From Clostridiaceae bacterium (GTDB lineage Bacteria; Bacillota; Clostridia; TANB77; CAG-508): a DNA stretch of 59,520 nt. The stretch is taken from positions 1 through 59,520 of the forward strand of contig JAETPW010000011.1 of the NCBI GenBank assembly GCA_021771025.1, written 5' to 3'. The position numbers were made by a program, and so were the translations under genes. Below are positions 53,185-59,520 of the stretch, piece by piece (the first letter of the stretch is position 1; each line of letters opens with the position of its first letter). Below the pieces are notes generated by a model, which saw nothing but the letters and a program-made list of their open reading frames with translations, did no database searches and was not told the DNA's origin.

Positions 53185-55365
53185 TTAAAAGCCAATCAGA
53201 TGATAAATTAAGTTAGTTCCCATACAGATGACTATTCCTAGAACGGTTGGAATGGCAAATGATAGTAATGTCCATTTCAGGCTGCCTGTTTCTTTTTTGA
53301 TGGTTAGTAAGGTTGTGGCACAAGGGAAATGTAAAATGGTGAAAATCATGACATTAATTGCCGTTAATATCGTCCAACCATTTTGGATTAAGATTTGCCC
53401 AATAGCAAAGGTGTCTTCCATATCCATTAAAGCTGTTCCTCTTAAATAGCACATGAGAATTATCGGCAATACGATTTCATTGGCGGGTATCCCTAAAATA
53501 AATGCTGTTAAAATGTAGCCATCAAGCCCCATAAGTTGAGCGAATGGATTTAAGAAGTTAGCTATCCAGGTTAATAAGCTTTCTCCCCCTATTCCTACAT
53601 TGGCTAATAACCAGATAACTAACCCAGCAGGGGCTGCTACTGCTATTGCCCTTCCTAATACAAATAGAGCACGATCAAAAATAGAACGAACCAAAATTTT
53701 ACCTACTTGTGGTTTTCGATAAGGAGGTAATTCTAAGACAAAAGATGATGGCATTCCTTTTAATATGGTTTTGGATAAGATTCTTGAGATCATAAGGCTT
53801 AAAAATATTCCAAAAATAACTACCCCAATAACTGCTAAGGTAGCAATAAAGGTAGATTGTAGCCCTCCATATAATCCCGCTACAAATATGGTAGCAATCG
53901 ATATTAGAAAGGGAAATCTTCCATTACAGGGAACTAAATTATTGGTTAGTATGGCAATTAGTCTTTCTCTTGGTGAATCGATGATACGACATCCTACTAC
54001 CCCTGCTGCATTACAACCAAATCCCATGCACATGGTTATCATTTGTTTTCCTGAACAACAGGCTTTTTTGAAAAATCCATCCATATTGAAGGCAATTCTT
54101 GGTAGATACCCTAGGTCTTCTAAAAAGGTAAATAACGGGAAGAAAATGGCCATAGGAGGGAGCATTACGGCAATTACCCATGTTAGTGTTTGGTATACTC
54201 CTAAAATGAGTAAGTTAGATAGCCATAATGGTGAATGAACCCAAGTAGCAAATTCGATTAGTCTTTCTTGGAACCAACCAAACATGGCAAATAATGCTTG
54301 TGATGGATAGTTTGCTCCTACAATCGTGATCCAAAAAATTAGCCCTAAAAAAAGTATCATGATGGGAATTCCCCATCGTTTGGATGTTAAAATTTGGTCA
54401 ATCTTTCGGTCTCTTTCTTGATAATTTTGGTTTTCAAATACACATACTTCTTGGCTTATTTTTTCTGCTTGTTCCATGATTCCTGATACAATTTTATCTT
54501 TAAAATTTTCTTGTGTAATTTGCTTTTTTTGTAAATTTTCACGTGCTTGTTTTACTGATTCTACCACTTCTTTTCTTTCTAAGGAGAGTAAAAAGTTTTC
54601 TTGTATGGAGGCAATTATTTTTTCTTCGCCGTCTAATAGTTTTAGTGCGATCCAACGATACCACTTGTCTGGTAAGGATAAGACATTTTCCCCTTCTGCT
54701 TTTCTACTTTCTTGTTCTTCTTTTTTTATAGTATTTTCTACTAGCGCTATACTGTCTTCTATTTCTTTTGCATAGTTCATTGTCTTGGGTTTGGGTTTGA
54801 TTTCGCCTGAACAAACTTGGTATATAACTTTCTGTAAATGGTCTAGCGTACTTTTTTTCTTGGCTATGGTTCCTACAACGGGTACTCCTAGTTCTTCAGA
54901 TAATTTTTTTAGGTCTATTTTGATTTTCTTTTTCTTTGCTTCGTCTAGTAGGTTTACACAAATGATCACTTGTGGAGTTATTTCCATGATTTGTAGTGCT
55001 AAGTTTAGATTTCTTTCTAAGCAGGTGGCGTCTACTACGACAACGGTGGCATCTGGATGTCCGAAACAGATGTAGTCTCTTGCTATTTCTTCTTCTTCTG
55101 AATTTGACATGATGGAGTATGTTCCTGGTATATCGACAAATAGAAAACTTTTTTCTTGTATGATGGCTTCTCCTGTGGCGTTGGCTACTGTTTTTCCTGG
55201 CCAGTTTCCTGTGTGCTGGTGCATTCCTGTTAGACTGTTGAATATGGTTGATTTTCCTACATTAGGGTTTCCGGCTAAGGCTACTGTGTATCCGTTAGGA
55301 TTTTGAATGGTGGAATAATCAGCTTCTAATAGGTTTGTTCCTGTTGAGGATTTTGTAAGTCCCAT
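53185..55365 (-). CDS. feoB: Ferrous iron transporter FeoB
   Basis: 726 residues. The N-terminal GTPase has GNPNVGKSTIFNSLTG (G1), DIPGTYS (G3) and NLLDEAKK (G4). After about residue 290 come the membrane segments, with the Gate motifs (MCMGFGCNAAGVVGCRI, LVPCNGRF, GIPANEIVLPIILM). ATG at 55365 has GGAGAAGG upstream; the open frame extends further, but those residues lie in the feoA-feoB gap. Imports Fe(II) under anaerobic conditions together with FeoA. Confidence 0.96.
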   Translation of the reverse strand: MGLTKSSTGTNLLEADYSTIQNPNGYTVALAGNPNVGKSTIFNSLTGMHQHTGNWPGKTVANATGEAIIQEKSFLFVDIPGTYSIMSNSEEEEIARDYICFGHPDATVVVVDATCLERNLNLALQIMEITPQVIICVNLLDEAKKKKIKIDLKKLSEELGVPVVGTIAKKKSTLDHLQKVIYQVCSGEIKPKPKTMNYAKEIEDSIALVENTIKKEEQESRKAEGENVLSLPDKWYRWIALKLLDGEEKIIASIQENFLLSLERKEVVESVKQARENLQKKQITQENFKDKIVSGIMEQAEKISQEVCVFENQNYQERDRKIDQILTSKRWGIPIMILFLGLIFWITIVGANYPSQALFAMFGWFQERLIEFATWVHSPLWLSNLLILGVYQTLTWVIAVMLPPMAIFFPLFTFLEDLGYLPRIAFNMDGFFKKACCSGKQMITMCMGFGCNAAGVVGCRIIDSPRERLIAILTNNLVPCNGRFPFLISIATIFVAGLYGGLQSTFIATLAVIGVVIFGIFLSLMISRILSKTILKGMPSSFVLELPPYRKPQVGKILVRSIFDRALFVLGRAIAVAAPAGLVIWLLANVGIGGESLLTWIANFLNPFAQLMGLDGYILTAFILGIPANEIVLPIILMCYLRGTALMDMEDTFAIGQILIQNGWTILTAINVMIFTILHFPCATTLLTIKKETGSLKWTLLSFAIPTVLGIVICMGTNLIYHLIGF

Positions 55366-55508
55366 GTTTCCTTCTCCTCTCTTTTGGGTTGTTTTTATCA
55401 TTGTATGTGAGAGTGGGGATTTTATGCCTGGGCTAGCGCCTGAACCAGAAATGAAATGGTAAGCTGCCAAGGGGAGGCTATGTGGGAAAAAAGCAAATAT
55501 ACCTCTTT

Positions 55509-55751
55509 TTATTTTTGTGTTGTTATTTTTATTTTATTGGCATCTTCTTGGCGTATGGCTATGATAGTTCCTCGTACTGAAAATGCTCTCGGGTCTTTGG
55601 ATGGGCTTACTAGTACGGGCGTAATTGATGTTCCTTTGACTAGCCCTAAGTCTAGTAACCTTCTCTTACTGTTTCCTTGACAGGTTATTTCTTCAATTTG
55701 TCCTTCTTGATGTAAGGGTAGTTTGCTTAAATTAATCATTTGTTTTTGCAT
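55509..55751 (-). CDS. feoA: FeoA-family iron transport protein
   Basis: 80 residues with the SH3-like FeoA fold: GNSKRRLLDLGLVKGTSITPV and the closing RQEDANKIKI. Partner of FeoB, encoded 143 nt downstream. The ATG at 55751 follows the L2 leader in the same register as cpsB, which supports this start over the internal Met five codons later. Confidence 0.92.
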   Translation of the reverse strand: MQKQMINLSKLPLHQEGQIEEITCQGNSKRRLLDLGLVKGTSITPVLVSPSKDPRAFSVRGTIIAIRQEDANKIKITTQK

Positions 55752-55856
55752 TTTTTCTAGTATATGTTAGTTTTTAAGTAACATATTTCCTCCTTTTCTT
55801 ATTTGTAAAATGGATCAGTTTGACTAGATTGAATGGGTGAAAACTATTTTTCATCC
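55752..55856 (-). promoter_or_regulatory. Leader cassette L2 upstream of feoAB
   Basis: Minus strand: hairpin GGATGAAAAATAGTTTTCACCC (55835-55856), TCTAG, TTTAC, AAAAGGAGG, then hairpin ATGTTA/TAACAT (55779-55784 with 55764-55769), then ATACTAGAAAAA and the feoA ATG. Homologous in order and sequence to L1, L3 and L4. Iron-linked control is one idea, but the same cassette serves cpsB and the DGR. Confidence 0.6.
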
Positions 55857-55930
55857 TTCCTCTTTCTGTATACTTTTTGTTTTTCTGTCTACTTTATTAT
55901 ATTAAATTAAGCTTTGTTCTGTTACCAAAG

Positions 55931-55980
55931 AAAAAAATAAAAATAGTATTTACTCATTGATCTAATGAATAAAATACTAT
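55931..55980 (-). terminator. Terminator after the double-RHH gene
   Basis: ATAGTATTT...AAATACTAT stem with inner CATT/AATG, and a long T-rich tail on the minus strand. Confidence 0.7.
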
Positions 55981-55993
55981 ACTTTTGCTACTA

Positions 55994-56356
55994 TTATTTT
56001 TTTCTTGCTTGATCTTTTTTGGTTTGGTCATATTTATTTAGTCCATCTCGAATGGAAATATTGATTAGTTTGGAAATGGATATGCCATATTTAACTCTCA
56101 TTTCTTCTAGTTTCTTGTATATGGATTCTCTTACAATGATTGATCTTGCTACATCGATTTCTCCCTTTTCTTTTTTGTAAATAATTACTTTATCTCCCAT
56201 TTCAAATTCATCAATACAGGCATCAATAAGTTTGTTAACTGAAGCATCTAATTCATAGCTAGCGATTTCCTTCAGGCGATCATACAAATTTCCTTCTATT
56301 TCTGCTGACTTTTTTACCCACTTTTCTTTTGTATAAAACCTTTCAAACCATTTCAT
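55994..56356 (-). CDS. Protein with two ribbon-helix-helix-like units
   Basis: 120 residues containing two similar halves: IEGNLYDRLKEIASYELDAS with VNKLIDACIDEF, and IVRESIYKKLEEMRVKYGIS with ISKLINISIRDGL. Each has the strand-helix-helix pattern of CopG/Arc-type DNA-binding units, normally supplied by two chains. A single chain may therefore bind DNA alone. A palindrome inside its own promoter (56445-56459) fits autoregulation. No toxin gene is next to it on the same strand. The DGR starts 220 nt away in the other direction. Confidence 0.7.
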   Translation of the reverse strand: MKWFERFYTKEKWVKKSAEIEGNLYDRLKEIASYELDASVNKLIDACIDEFEMGDKVIIYKKEKGEIDVARSIIVRESIYKKLEEMRVKYGISISKLINISIRDGLNKYDQTKKDQARKK

Positions 56357-56434
56357 TTACACTTCCTCCTATAATTTCCCTCCTAGTTCTTCAAACTGAT
56401 ACTAATTGTTCTAGTTTTTATCTTTTATGGCATA

Positions 56435-56459
56435 ATTATACCACAACTATGTCATAGTT
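56435..56459 (-). promoter_or_regulatory. Promoter with operator palindrome of the RHH gene
   Basis: TATAAT on the minus strand at 56435-56440. Immediately upstream, AACTATG-T-CATAGTT (56445-56459) is a perfect 15-bp palindrome where a repressor would block RNA polymerase. The -35 region is weak. It could also influence the divergent DGR promoter 40 nt away. Confidence 0.6.
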
Positions 56460-56497
56460 TTAACAACTATTATCTCTTATTTTATAACCCAAAAGGG

Positions 56498-56526
56498 TTG
56501 ATTTTGTTGTCTTTTTGTTTTATAAT
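56498..56526 (+). promoter_or_regulatory. Promoter of the DGR operon
   Basis: TTGATT (56498-56503), 17-nt spacer, TATAAT (56521-56526), reading into msl. A small TTTCC/GGAAA hairpin follows in the leader. Confidence 0.65.
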
Positions 56527-56578
56527 AGGGATAAATTTAGTTTCCAGTCAGGAAATAGAGAAAGGATGAACCAAAATT

Positions 56579-56992
56579 ATGAGTAAATTATTAACGAAAT
56601 TTCAAGAATTAAAACGACAAGATCCAAGTAAATTGTATGTATTCAAAAGTGGAATTTTTTATTTGTTTTTGCAAGAGGATGCTAAAACTGTATCCCCCAT
56701 TCTTAATTTAAAAATAACCAACTTAAATGAAACAACAGTCAAATGTGGATTTCCTGTTGCTAATTTAGATAAATATTTATCCTTATTGAAAATGACACCT
56801 TATGAAGTCGAATTTATTGAAAATAGTGAGAGCAAACCTACTTCTTCCAAAAAATATTTATCTTTACAAAGCCTAGAGGGCATTTTAACTAAAATTGCTG
56901 ACTTGAAAATTGACGATTTATCAGTTAGTGAAGCTTTTGCCTTATTAACAGATTTACAAGAACAAATTTGGGAATCTCAAAAGGATAAGTAA
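56579..56992 (+). CDS. MutS-domain-I-like DGR accessory protein
   Basis: 137 residues. The first 90 match the pattern of the N-terminal mismatch-recognition domain of MutS: KSGIFYLFLQEDA, LNLKITNLNETTVKCGFPVANLDKYLSLL and YEVEFIE. The ATPase parts of MutS are absent. MutS-like small proteins (msl) are known accessory genes of some DGRs. It is the first gene of the msl-avd-RT run, 111 nt before avd. A role in tolerating or directing mismatched cDNA is inference. Confidence 0.7.
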   Translation: MSKLLTKFQELKRQDPSKLYVFKSGIFYLFLQEDAKTVSPILNLKITNLNETTVKCGFPVANLDKYLSLLKMTPYEVEFIENSESKPTSSKKYLSLQSLEGILTKIADLKIDDLSVSEAFALLTDLQEQIWESQKDK

Positions 56993-56996
56993 AGAA

Positions 56997-57103
56997 GATG
57001 AAAATTAATTTTCATTATCCGGTCTAGGTAAGATTTCAACCATTTACTAATATAAGGAAAGGAGGAATACGTTAGTTTTAAAAGCTAACATATGCTAGGA
57101 AAA
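56997..57103 (+). promoter_or_regulatory. Leader cassette L4 upstream of avd
   Basis: Hairpin GATGAAAATTAATTTTCATTATC (56997-57019), GGTCTAGGTAA, TTTAC, AAGGAAAGGAGG (SD 57061-57065), hairpin GTTAG/CTAAC (57071-57075 with 57085-57089), then ATATGCTAGGAAAA and ATG. Aligning with L1 and L2 puts the avd start at 57104, not at the in-frame ATG at 57092 inside ATATGCTAG. Confidence 0.6.
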
Positions 57104-57469
57104 ATGAATACAACCAATCAGGCTACTAATTTAAAAATTTACCAAAAATATCTTGAACTTATTTATTACTCTAATGACATTGTTAGAAAATTTCCTAAAT
57201 GTGAAAATTTTTCGTTAGTAAAAGAAATTAAAAATTCTCTTTATGTAGGATTACGCAATTTAATGTATGCCATTAAGTGTTATAATCGCCAAGATAAACT
57301 TCGTTACTTAAATGAATTTGATATCAATCTGAATTTGCTTAAAGTACAAATTCGTCTTTCTTATAAATATAAATACATTACCATACAAAATTATCAATCT
57401 TGGAGTAAACTAATTACGGATATTTGTAATATGTTAGGAGGGTGGATTAGTTCATGCCTAAAAAAATAA
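57104..57469 (+). CDS. avd: DGR accessory variability determinant (Avd)
   Basis: About 121 residues, all helical, basic, matching the four-helix Avd fold: YQKYLELIYYSNDIVRKFPK is the family-typical first helix, followed by LVKEIKNSLYVGLRNLMYA and the late QIRLSYKYKYITIQNYQSWS. Avd forms a pentamer that binds the reverse transcriptase and template RNA. The start is set by the L4 leader. It overlaps the RT gene by 16 nt. Positively charged, as expected for nucleic-acid binding. Confidence 0.9.
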   Translation: MNTTNQATNLKIYQKYLELIYYSNDIVRKFPKCENFSLVKEIKNSLYVGLRNLMYAIKCYNRQDKLRYLNEFDINLNLLKVQIRLSYKYKYITIQNYQSWSKLITDICNMLGGWISSCLKK

Positions 57470-58548
57470 AAAATGTATTTTACCAGAACTTAACCTTCGA
57501 AAAAATGTTACAAGCCCATTTCCGTGCGAGAAAACACAAAGGGTATAAAAATGAATTAATTAAGTTTGAGTTTAATCTTGAAAATAATCTGATCAATATT
57601 ATCCAAAACCTCGAGCAGAAAACTTATCGTTTAGGAAAATATTTTACCTTTAAAGTATACGAACCTAAAGAACGAAATATCCAAGCATTACCTTATCGTG
57701 ATAGAATTGTTCACCAATGGTATATTGAGGAATTTATTAAACCCTATATTACTCCTAAATTTATTGACACCACTTATGCTTGTTTAGTAGACAAGGGGAC
57801 TCATAAAGCTGTTGAAAATGTACAACATCATATGCAAATCATGAAACGAAATCAAGGTGATTTTTGGGTCTTAAAATGTGACATCAAAAAATTCTTTTAT
57901 TCGATTCATCCTTTTACCTTATTTGAAATCTTGAAACGATATATAGCTGATAAAGATCTTTTGTTTTTAACGCAAATTCTTATTTTTAATGGGCCAATTA
58001 ATCGTAATTTGGTAGGAATTCCTATTGGAAATTATACTAGCCAATTTTTTGCTAATATCTACTTAAATGAATTAGATCAATACTTAAAACGTGAATTAAA
58101 GGTTAAGTATTATACTCGCTATATGGATGATTTCATCTTGATATTACCTACTAAAAATGACTGCATAGAGCTAAAACAAAAAATTGAGCTTTTTTTAGCT
58201 AATCATCTTCGCTTAGAGCTAAATGATAAATCACGTTACTATCCTGATAAAATGGGAGTTAATTTTTGCGGCTATCGTATTTTTCCTACTCATCGCTTAC
58301 TGAGAACTAATAGCAAAAAGAAAATCAAGAAAAAAGTGAAAAAATGGAATAAAAAATATGAAAATCATACTTTAGATATATTTCATGCTTCACAATGTTT
58401 AACTTCTTGGTTAGGACATGCAAATCACTGTAATTCCTATCGATTACAACAAAAAATTATTCAAAATTGTCACTTTTTACTGAGTAGCAACGACTCTGAA
58501 CTCATTGAACGTAAATTACTGGAAGATATTGAAGCCAATAATAATTAA
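57454..58548 (+). CDS. DGR reverse transcriptase
   Basis: 364 residues. Copies the template RNA into adenine-mutated cDNA. Motif A KCDIKKFF (D143), motif 4 GIPIGNYTSQFFANIYLNEL (the DGR-type GxxxSQ at about 192-197 in place of QGxxxSP), catalytic YMDD at 223-226, and FCGYRIFP afterwards. The N-terminal RT0/1 region has YRDRIVHQWYIEEF. AGGAGGG lies 11 nt before the ATG. No maturase or endonuclease domain, so not a group II intron. Encoded on the opposite strand to TR and VR. Confidence 0.95.
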   Translation: MPKKIKNVFYQNLTFEKMLQAHFRARKHKGYKNELIKFEFNLENNLINIIQNLEQKTYRLGKYFTFKVYEPKERNIQALPYRDRIVHQWYIEEFIKPYITPKFIDTTYACLVDKGTHKAVENVQHHMQIMKRNQGDFWVLKCDIKKFFYSIHPFTLFEILKRYIADKDLLFLTQILIFNGPINRNLVGIPIGNYTSQFFANIYLNELDQYLKRELKVKYYTRYMDDFILILPTKNDCIELKQKIELFLANHLRLELNDKSRYYPDKMGVNFCGYRIFPTHRLLRTNSKKKIKKKVKKWNKKYENHTLDIFHASQCLTSWLGHANHCNSYRLQQKIIQNCHFLLSSNDSELIERKLLEDIEANNN

Positions 58549-58878
58549 ATTCATCATGGTAGCTCCTATGTTTTAGCGTAATTGAATGATAACATAAATG
58601 AACCTAAAAGTTAAAAGGAAGAAAGTAACTTATCTTTAAGTAAGATAAATTACTTTCTTCTTTCATAGTTTCGGATTTTCCTATTGTACTAAAACAAAAC
58701 TACTATTAATGTGTTTATGATATAAAAACATGCTTATACCAAAGGAATCAAACTTCTTTGATACAAATCCAGAAGCAATTACTTTTTTTGTCTAACTATA
58801 TGTCAATATAGTCTCCTCTCGATTTTGCCCGTAAGCAAAATCCATCTGGGATAGGTTTCTTCAGAACCTTGTGTATCG
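58549..58878. other. Spacer between RT gene and TR, probable 3' part of the template RNA
   Basis: No gene. On the minus strand this follows the TR, so it should be the 3' part of the template transcript, where the RT and Avd bind in studied DGRs. Sequence from 58790 to 58878 is less AT-rich and has short complementary stretches (CCATCTGGGATAGG, TTTTGC...GCAAAA). It ends at the two-way terminator 58617-58664. Confidence 0.5.
58617..58664. terminator. Two-way terminator between RT gene and TR
   Basis: GAAAGTAACTTATCTT pairs with AAGATAAATTACTTTC (15 of 16) around a short loop, with T-rich sequence on the 3' side in both directions. It can end the plus-strand msl-avd-RT transcript and the minus-strand TR transcript. 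Confidence 0.75.
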
Positions 58879-59014
58879 AAGTGCTACAACACCACGACCG
58901 GGCGGAACCCGTTGTTGTTGTTGCCGTTACCATTAGTTATGTTCGAATTGAGCACACCGGCATTGCTACCATTGTTGCAATTGCCACCGCGTATCACGAA
59001 CGGATAGGAAGCAT
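58879..59014 (-). repeat. DGR template repeat (TR)
   Basis: 136 bp, offset by 361 bp from the VR, identical except at 58912, 58916, 58919, 58928, 58934, 58938, 58943, 58949, 58964 and 58982. At all ten the plus strand has T in TR, that is A on the minus strand. Minus-strand reading gives Asn-rich codons (NGNGNNNNGFRPV) typical of TRs, with AAY codons that can change widely without stops. About 34 adenines are available; ten differ in the present VR. Confidence 0.95.
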
Positions 59015-59239
59015 AACAGTTTAATCCCTATTAAAATTTGTGCTAACATAAAGTAAGTTTAAATAGTAATTGTTGTGCTTAATTAATAATATAACTTTAA
59101 CTAATAATTTTTAGTTTTAGGGTGCTTACGCACCCTCTTTTATTATTACCTCTTTTGAGAAATATCCTCCGTATTTCAGTACCAAAAAATTAAAAATTAC
59201 TACTGAATAAAAGGAAACCAAGTTCAAGGTCACCATTCA
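59015..59239. other. Gap between TR and VR
   Basis: AT-rich, no gene. GGGTGC-TTAC-GCACCC (59120-59135) forms a strong 6-bp hairpin followed by TCTTTT on the plus strand. On the minus strand the T run is poor, so target-gene transcripts may read on into the TR. A stem-loop near the VR 3' end helps homing in the Bordetella DGR; this one lies 105 nt from the VR. Confidence 0.5.
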
Positions 59240-59375
59240 AAGTGCTACAACACCACGACCGGGCGGAACCCGCTGTAGTGGTTGCCGTAACCATAAGTAA
59301 TGTGCGAATAGAGCACACCGGCATGGCTACCATTGTTGCAATCGCCACCGCGTATCACGAACGGATAGGAAGCAT
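59240..59375 (-). repeat. DGR variable repeat (VR)
   Basis: Partner of the TR. It forms the last 44 codons of the target gene. Changes relative to TR: Asn to Asp, His, Tyr, His, Tyr, Tyr, His, Tyr and Ser, plus one silent A-to-T in an Ile codon. The GC-rich 3' end (GGGTTCCGCCCGGTCGTGG) is identical in both and probably holds the IMH site for homing. Confidence 0.95.
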
Positions 59376-59520
59376 GTCCGATAAGCACGTAATCATTATC
59401 CCATGCTCTTGCGTAATTTGGCGTTCCATTCGCTGCTTCTTCTGCTGTTTTAAACCATGACCATGTTTTCGTTCCTGATGAATTGATATATGGTGCATAG
59501 AATGAACAAGATGTTGATAC
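59245..59520 (-). CDS. DGR target protein, C-terminal part (runs off the window)
   Basis: 91 residues visible, 5' end beyond the window. C-type-lectin/FGE-sulfatase-like variable fold: TKTWSWFKTAEEAANGTPNY, WDNDYVLIGHASYPFVIRGG, then the variable stretch, closing with GFRPVVVL. Variable side chains are mostly Tyr, His, Asp and Ser, suited to binding. Stop TAG at 59245-59247 lies inside the repeat. Whether it is secreted cannot be seen from this part. Confidence 0.88.
   Translation of the reverse strand, partial: VSTSCSFYAPYINSSGTKTWSWFKTAEEAANGTPNYARAWDNDYVLIGHASYPFVIRGGDCNNGSHAGVLYSHITYGYGNHYSGFRPVVVL

Noticed and set aside
53765..54238. 157-codon plus-strand frame within feoB
   Set aside because: Antisense shadow of the well-conserved FeoB membrane domain, without a ribosome site.
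55752..55856. feoA leader as a metal-sensing riboswitch
   Set aside because: The same cassette precedes cpsB and avd, which are not metal-uptake genes, and I cannot match it to a known riboswitch class.
57454..58548. RT as part of a group II intron or retron
   Set aside because: Motif 4 is the DGR form (GxxxSQ), there is no maturase or endonuclease domain, no domain V-like RNA, and avd precedes it.
58879..59375. The two 136-bp copies as a plain duplication or CRISPR-like repeat
   Set aside because: Only two copies, with all differences at template adenines and next to a DGR-type RT and Avd, so TR/VR is the better explanation. No CRISPR array is seen anywhere in the window.
59242..59460. Plus-strand open frame of 72 codons across the VR
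   Set aside because: It is the antisense of the DGR target gene; the minus-strand reading has the conserved FRPV ending and the adenine-change pattern.

Overview
The window is low-GC Gram-positive (Firmicutes/Clostridia-type) chromosome, most likely from an anaerobic, host-associated bacterium. The evidence is the AT-rich sequence, two sortases with LPxTG-like substrates, rubrerythrin next to a PerR-type regulator, FeoAB iron uptake, a short-form MetRS, a remA/rpoZ/gmk/yicC block, and a diversity-generating retroelement (DGR) whose variable protein has the FRPV ending common in such bacteria. I cannot name the species from sequence alone.

Layout. 1-14.4 kb: a sortase; glmM; the capsule regulatory genes cpsB-cpsD-cpsC; a RloB/AAA ATPase pair resembling phage-defence modules; a second sortase with two wall-anchored proteins, one cohesin-like; and a broken dockerin-bearing glycosidase-like gene. 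14.4-26.3 kb: one long minus-strand exopolysaccharide operon (initiating sugar transferase, glycosyltransferases, two pyruvyl transferases, an Fe-S partner protein, Wzy, Wzx) with a clear promoter at 26332-26360. 26.4-33.9 kb: core genes (vanZ-like, gmk, rpoZ, remA, yicC, rsmE) and the rbr-perR stress pair. 34.3-39.5 kb: an AraC regulator, a plus-strand Rrf2-iscS-iscU-mnmA sulfur module of visibly different codon use, and a tRNA-Leu beside a truncated tRNA-Leu copy. 39.6-50.5 kb: a LysM lysozyme, a deacetylase, metG, an SDR, a broken CcdA-TlpA gene, a NUDIX protein and a YdcF protein. 50.8-56.4 kb: a decayed alcohol dehydrogenase, a Fic protein, feoAB, and a double ribbon-helix-helix protein with its operator. 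56.5-59.5 kb: the DGR.

The DGR is msl (MutS-like)-avd-RT on the plus strand. A template repeat (TR, 58879-59014) and a variable repeat (VR, 59240-59375) lie on the minus strand, the VR forming the 3' end of a target gene that runs off the right edge. The two 136-bp repeats differ at exactly ten positions, and all ten are adenines of the TR on the coding strand. These change nine Asn codons to Asp, His, Tyr or Ser plus one silent change. RT and TR face each other across a two-way terminator.

Two repeat families look undescribed to me. (1) Three 184-189 bp elements (5788-5971, 46673-46857, 46949-47137) have a shared core of about 100 bp enclosed by 41-45 bp inverted arms. The arms differ between copies yet are essentially perfectly complementary within each copy. 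(2) A leader cassette (upstream hairpin, TCTAG motif, Shine-Dalgarno, second hairpin, then start codon) precedes cpsB, feoA and avd, with an orphan copy at 35403-35500. Several genes also carry small frameshifts, which may be real decay or assembly errors.
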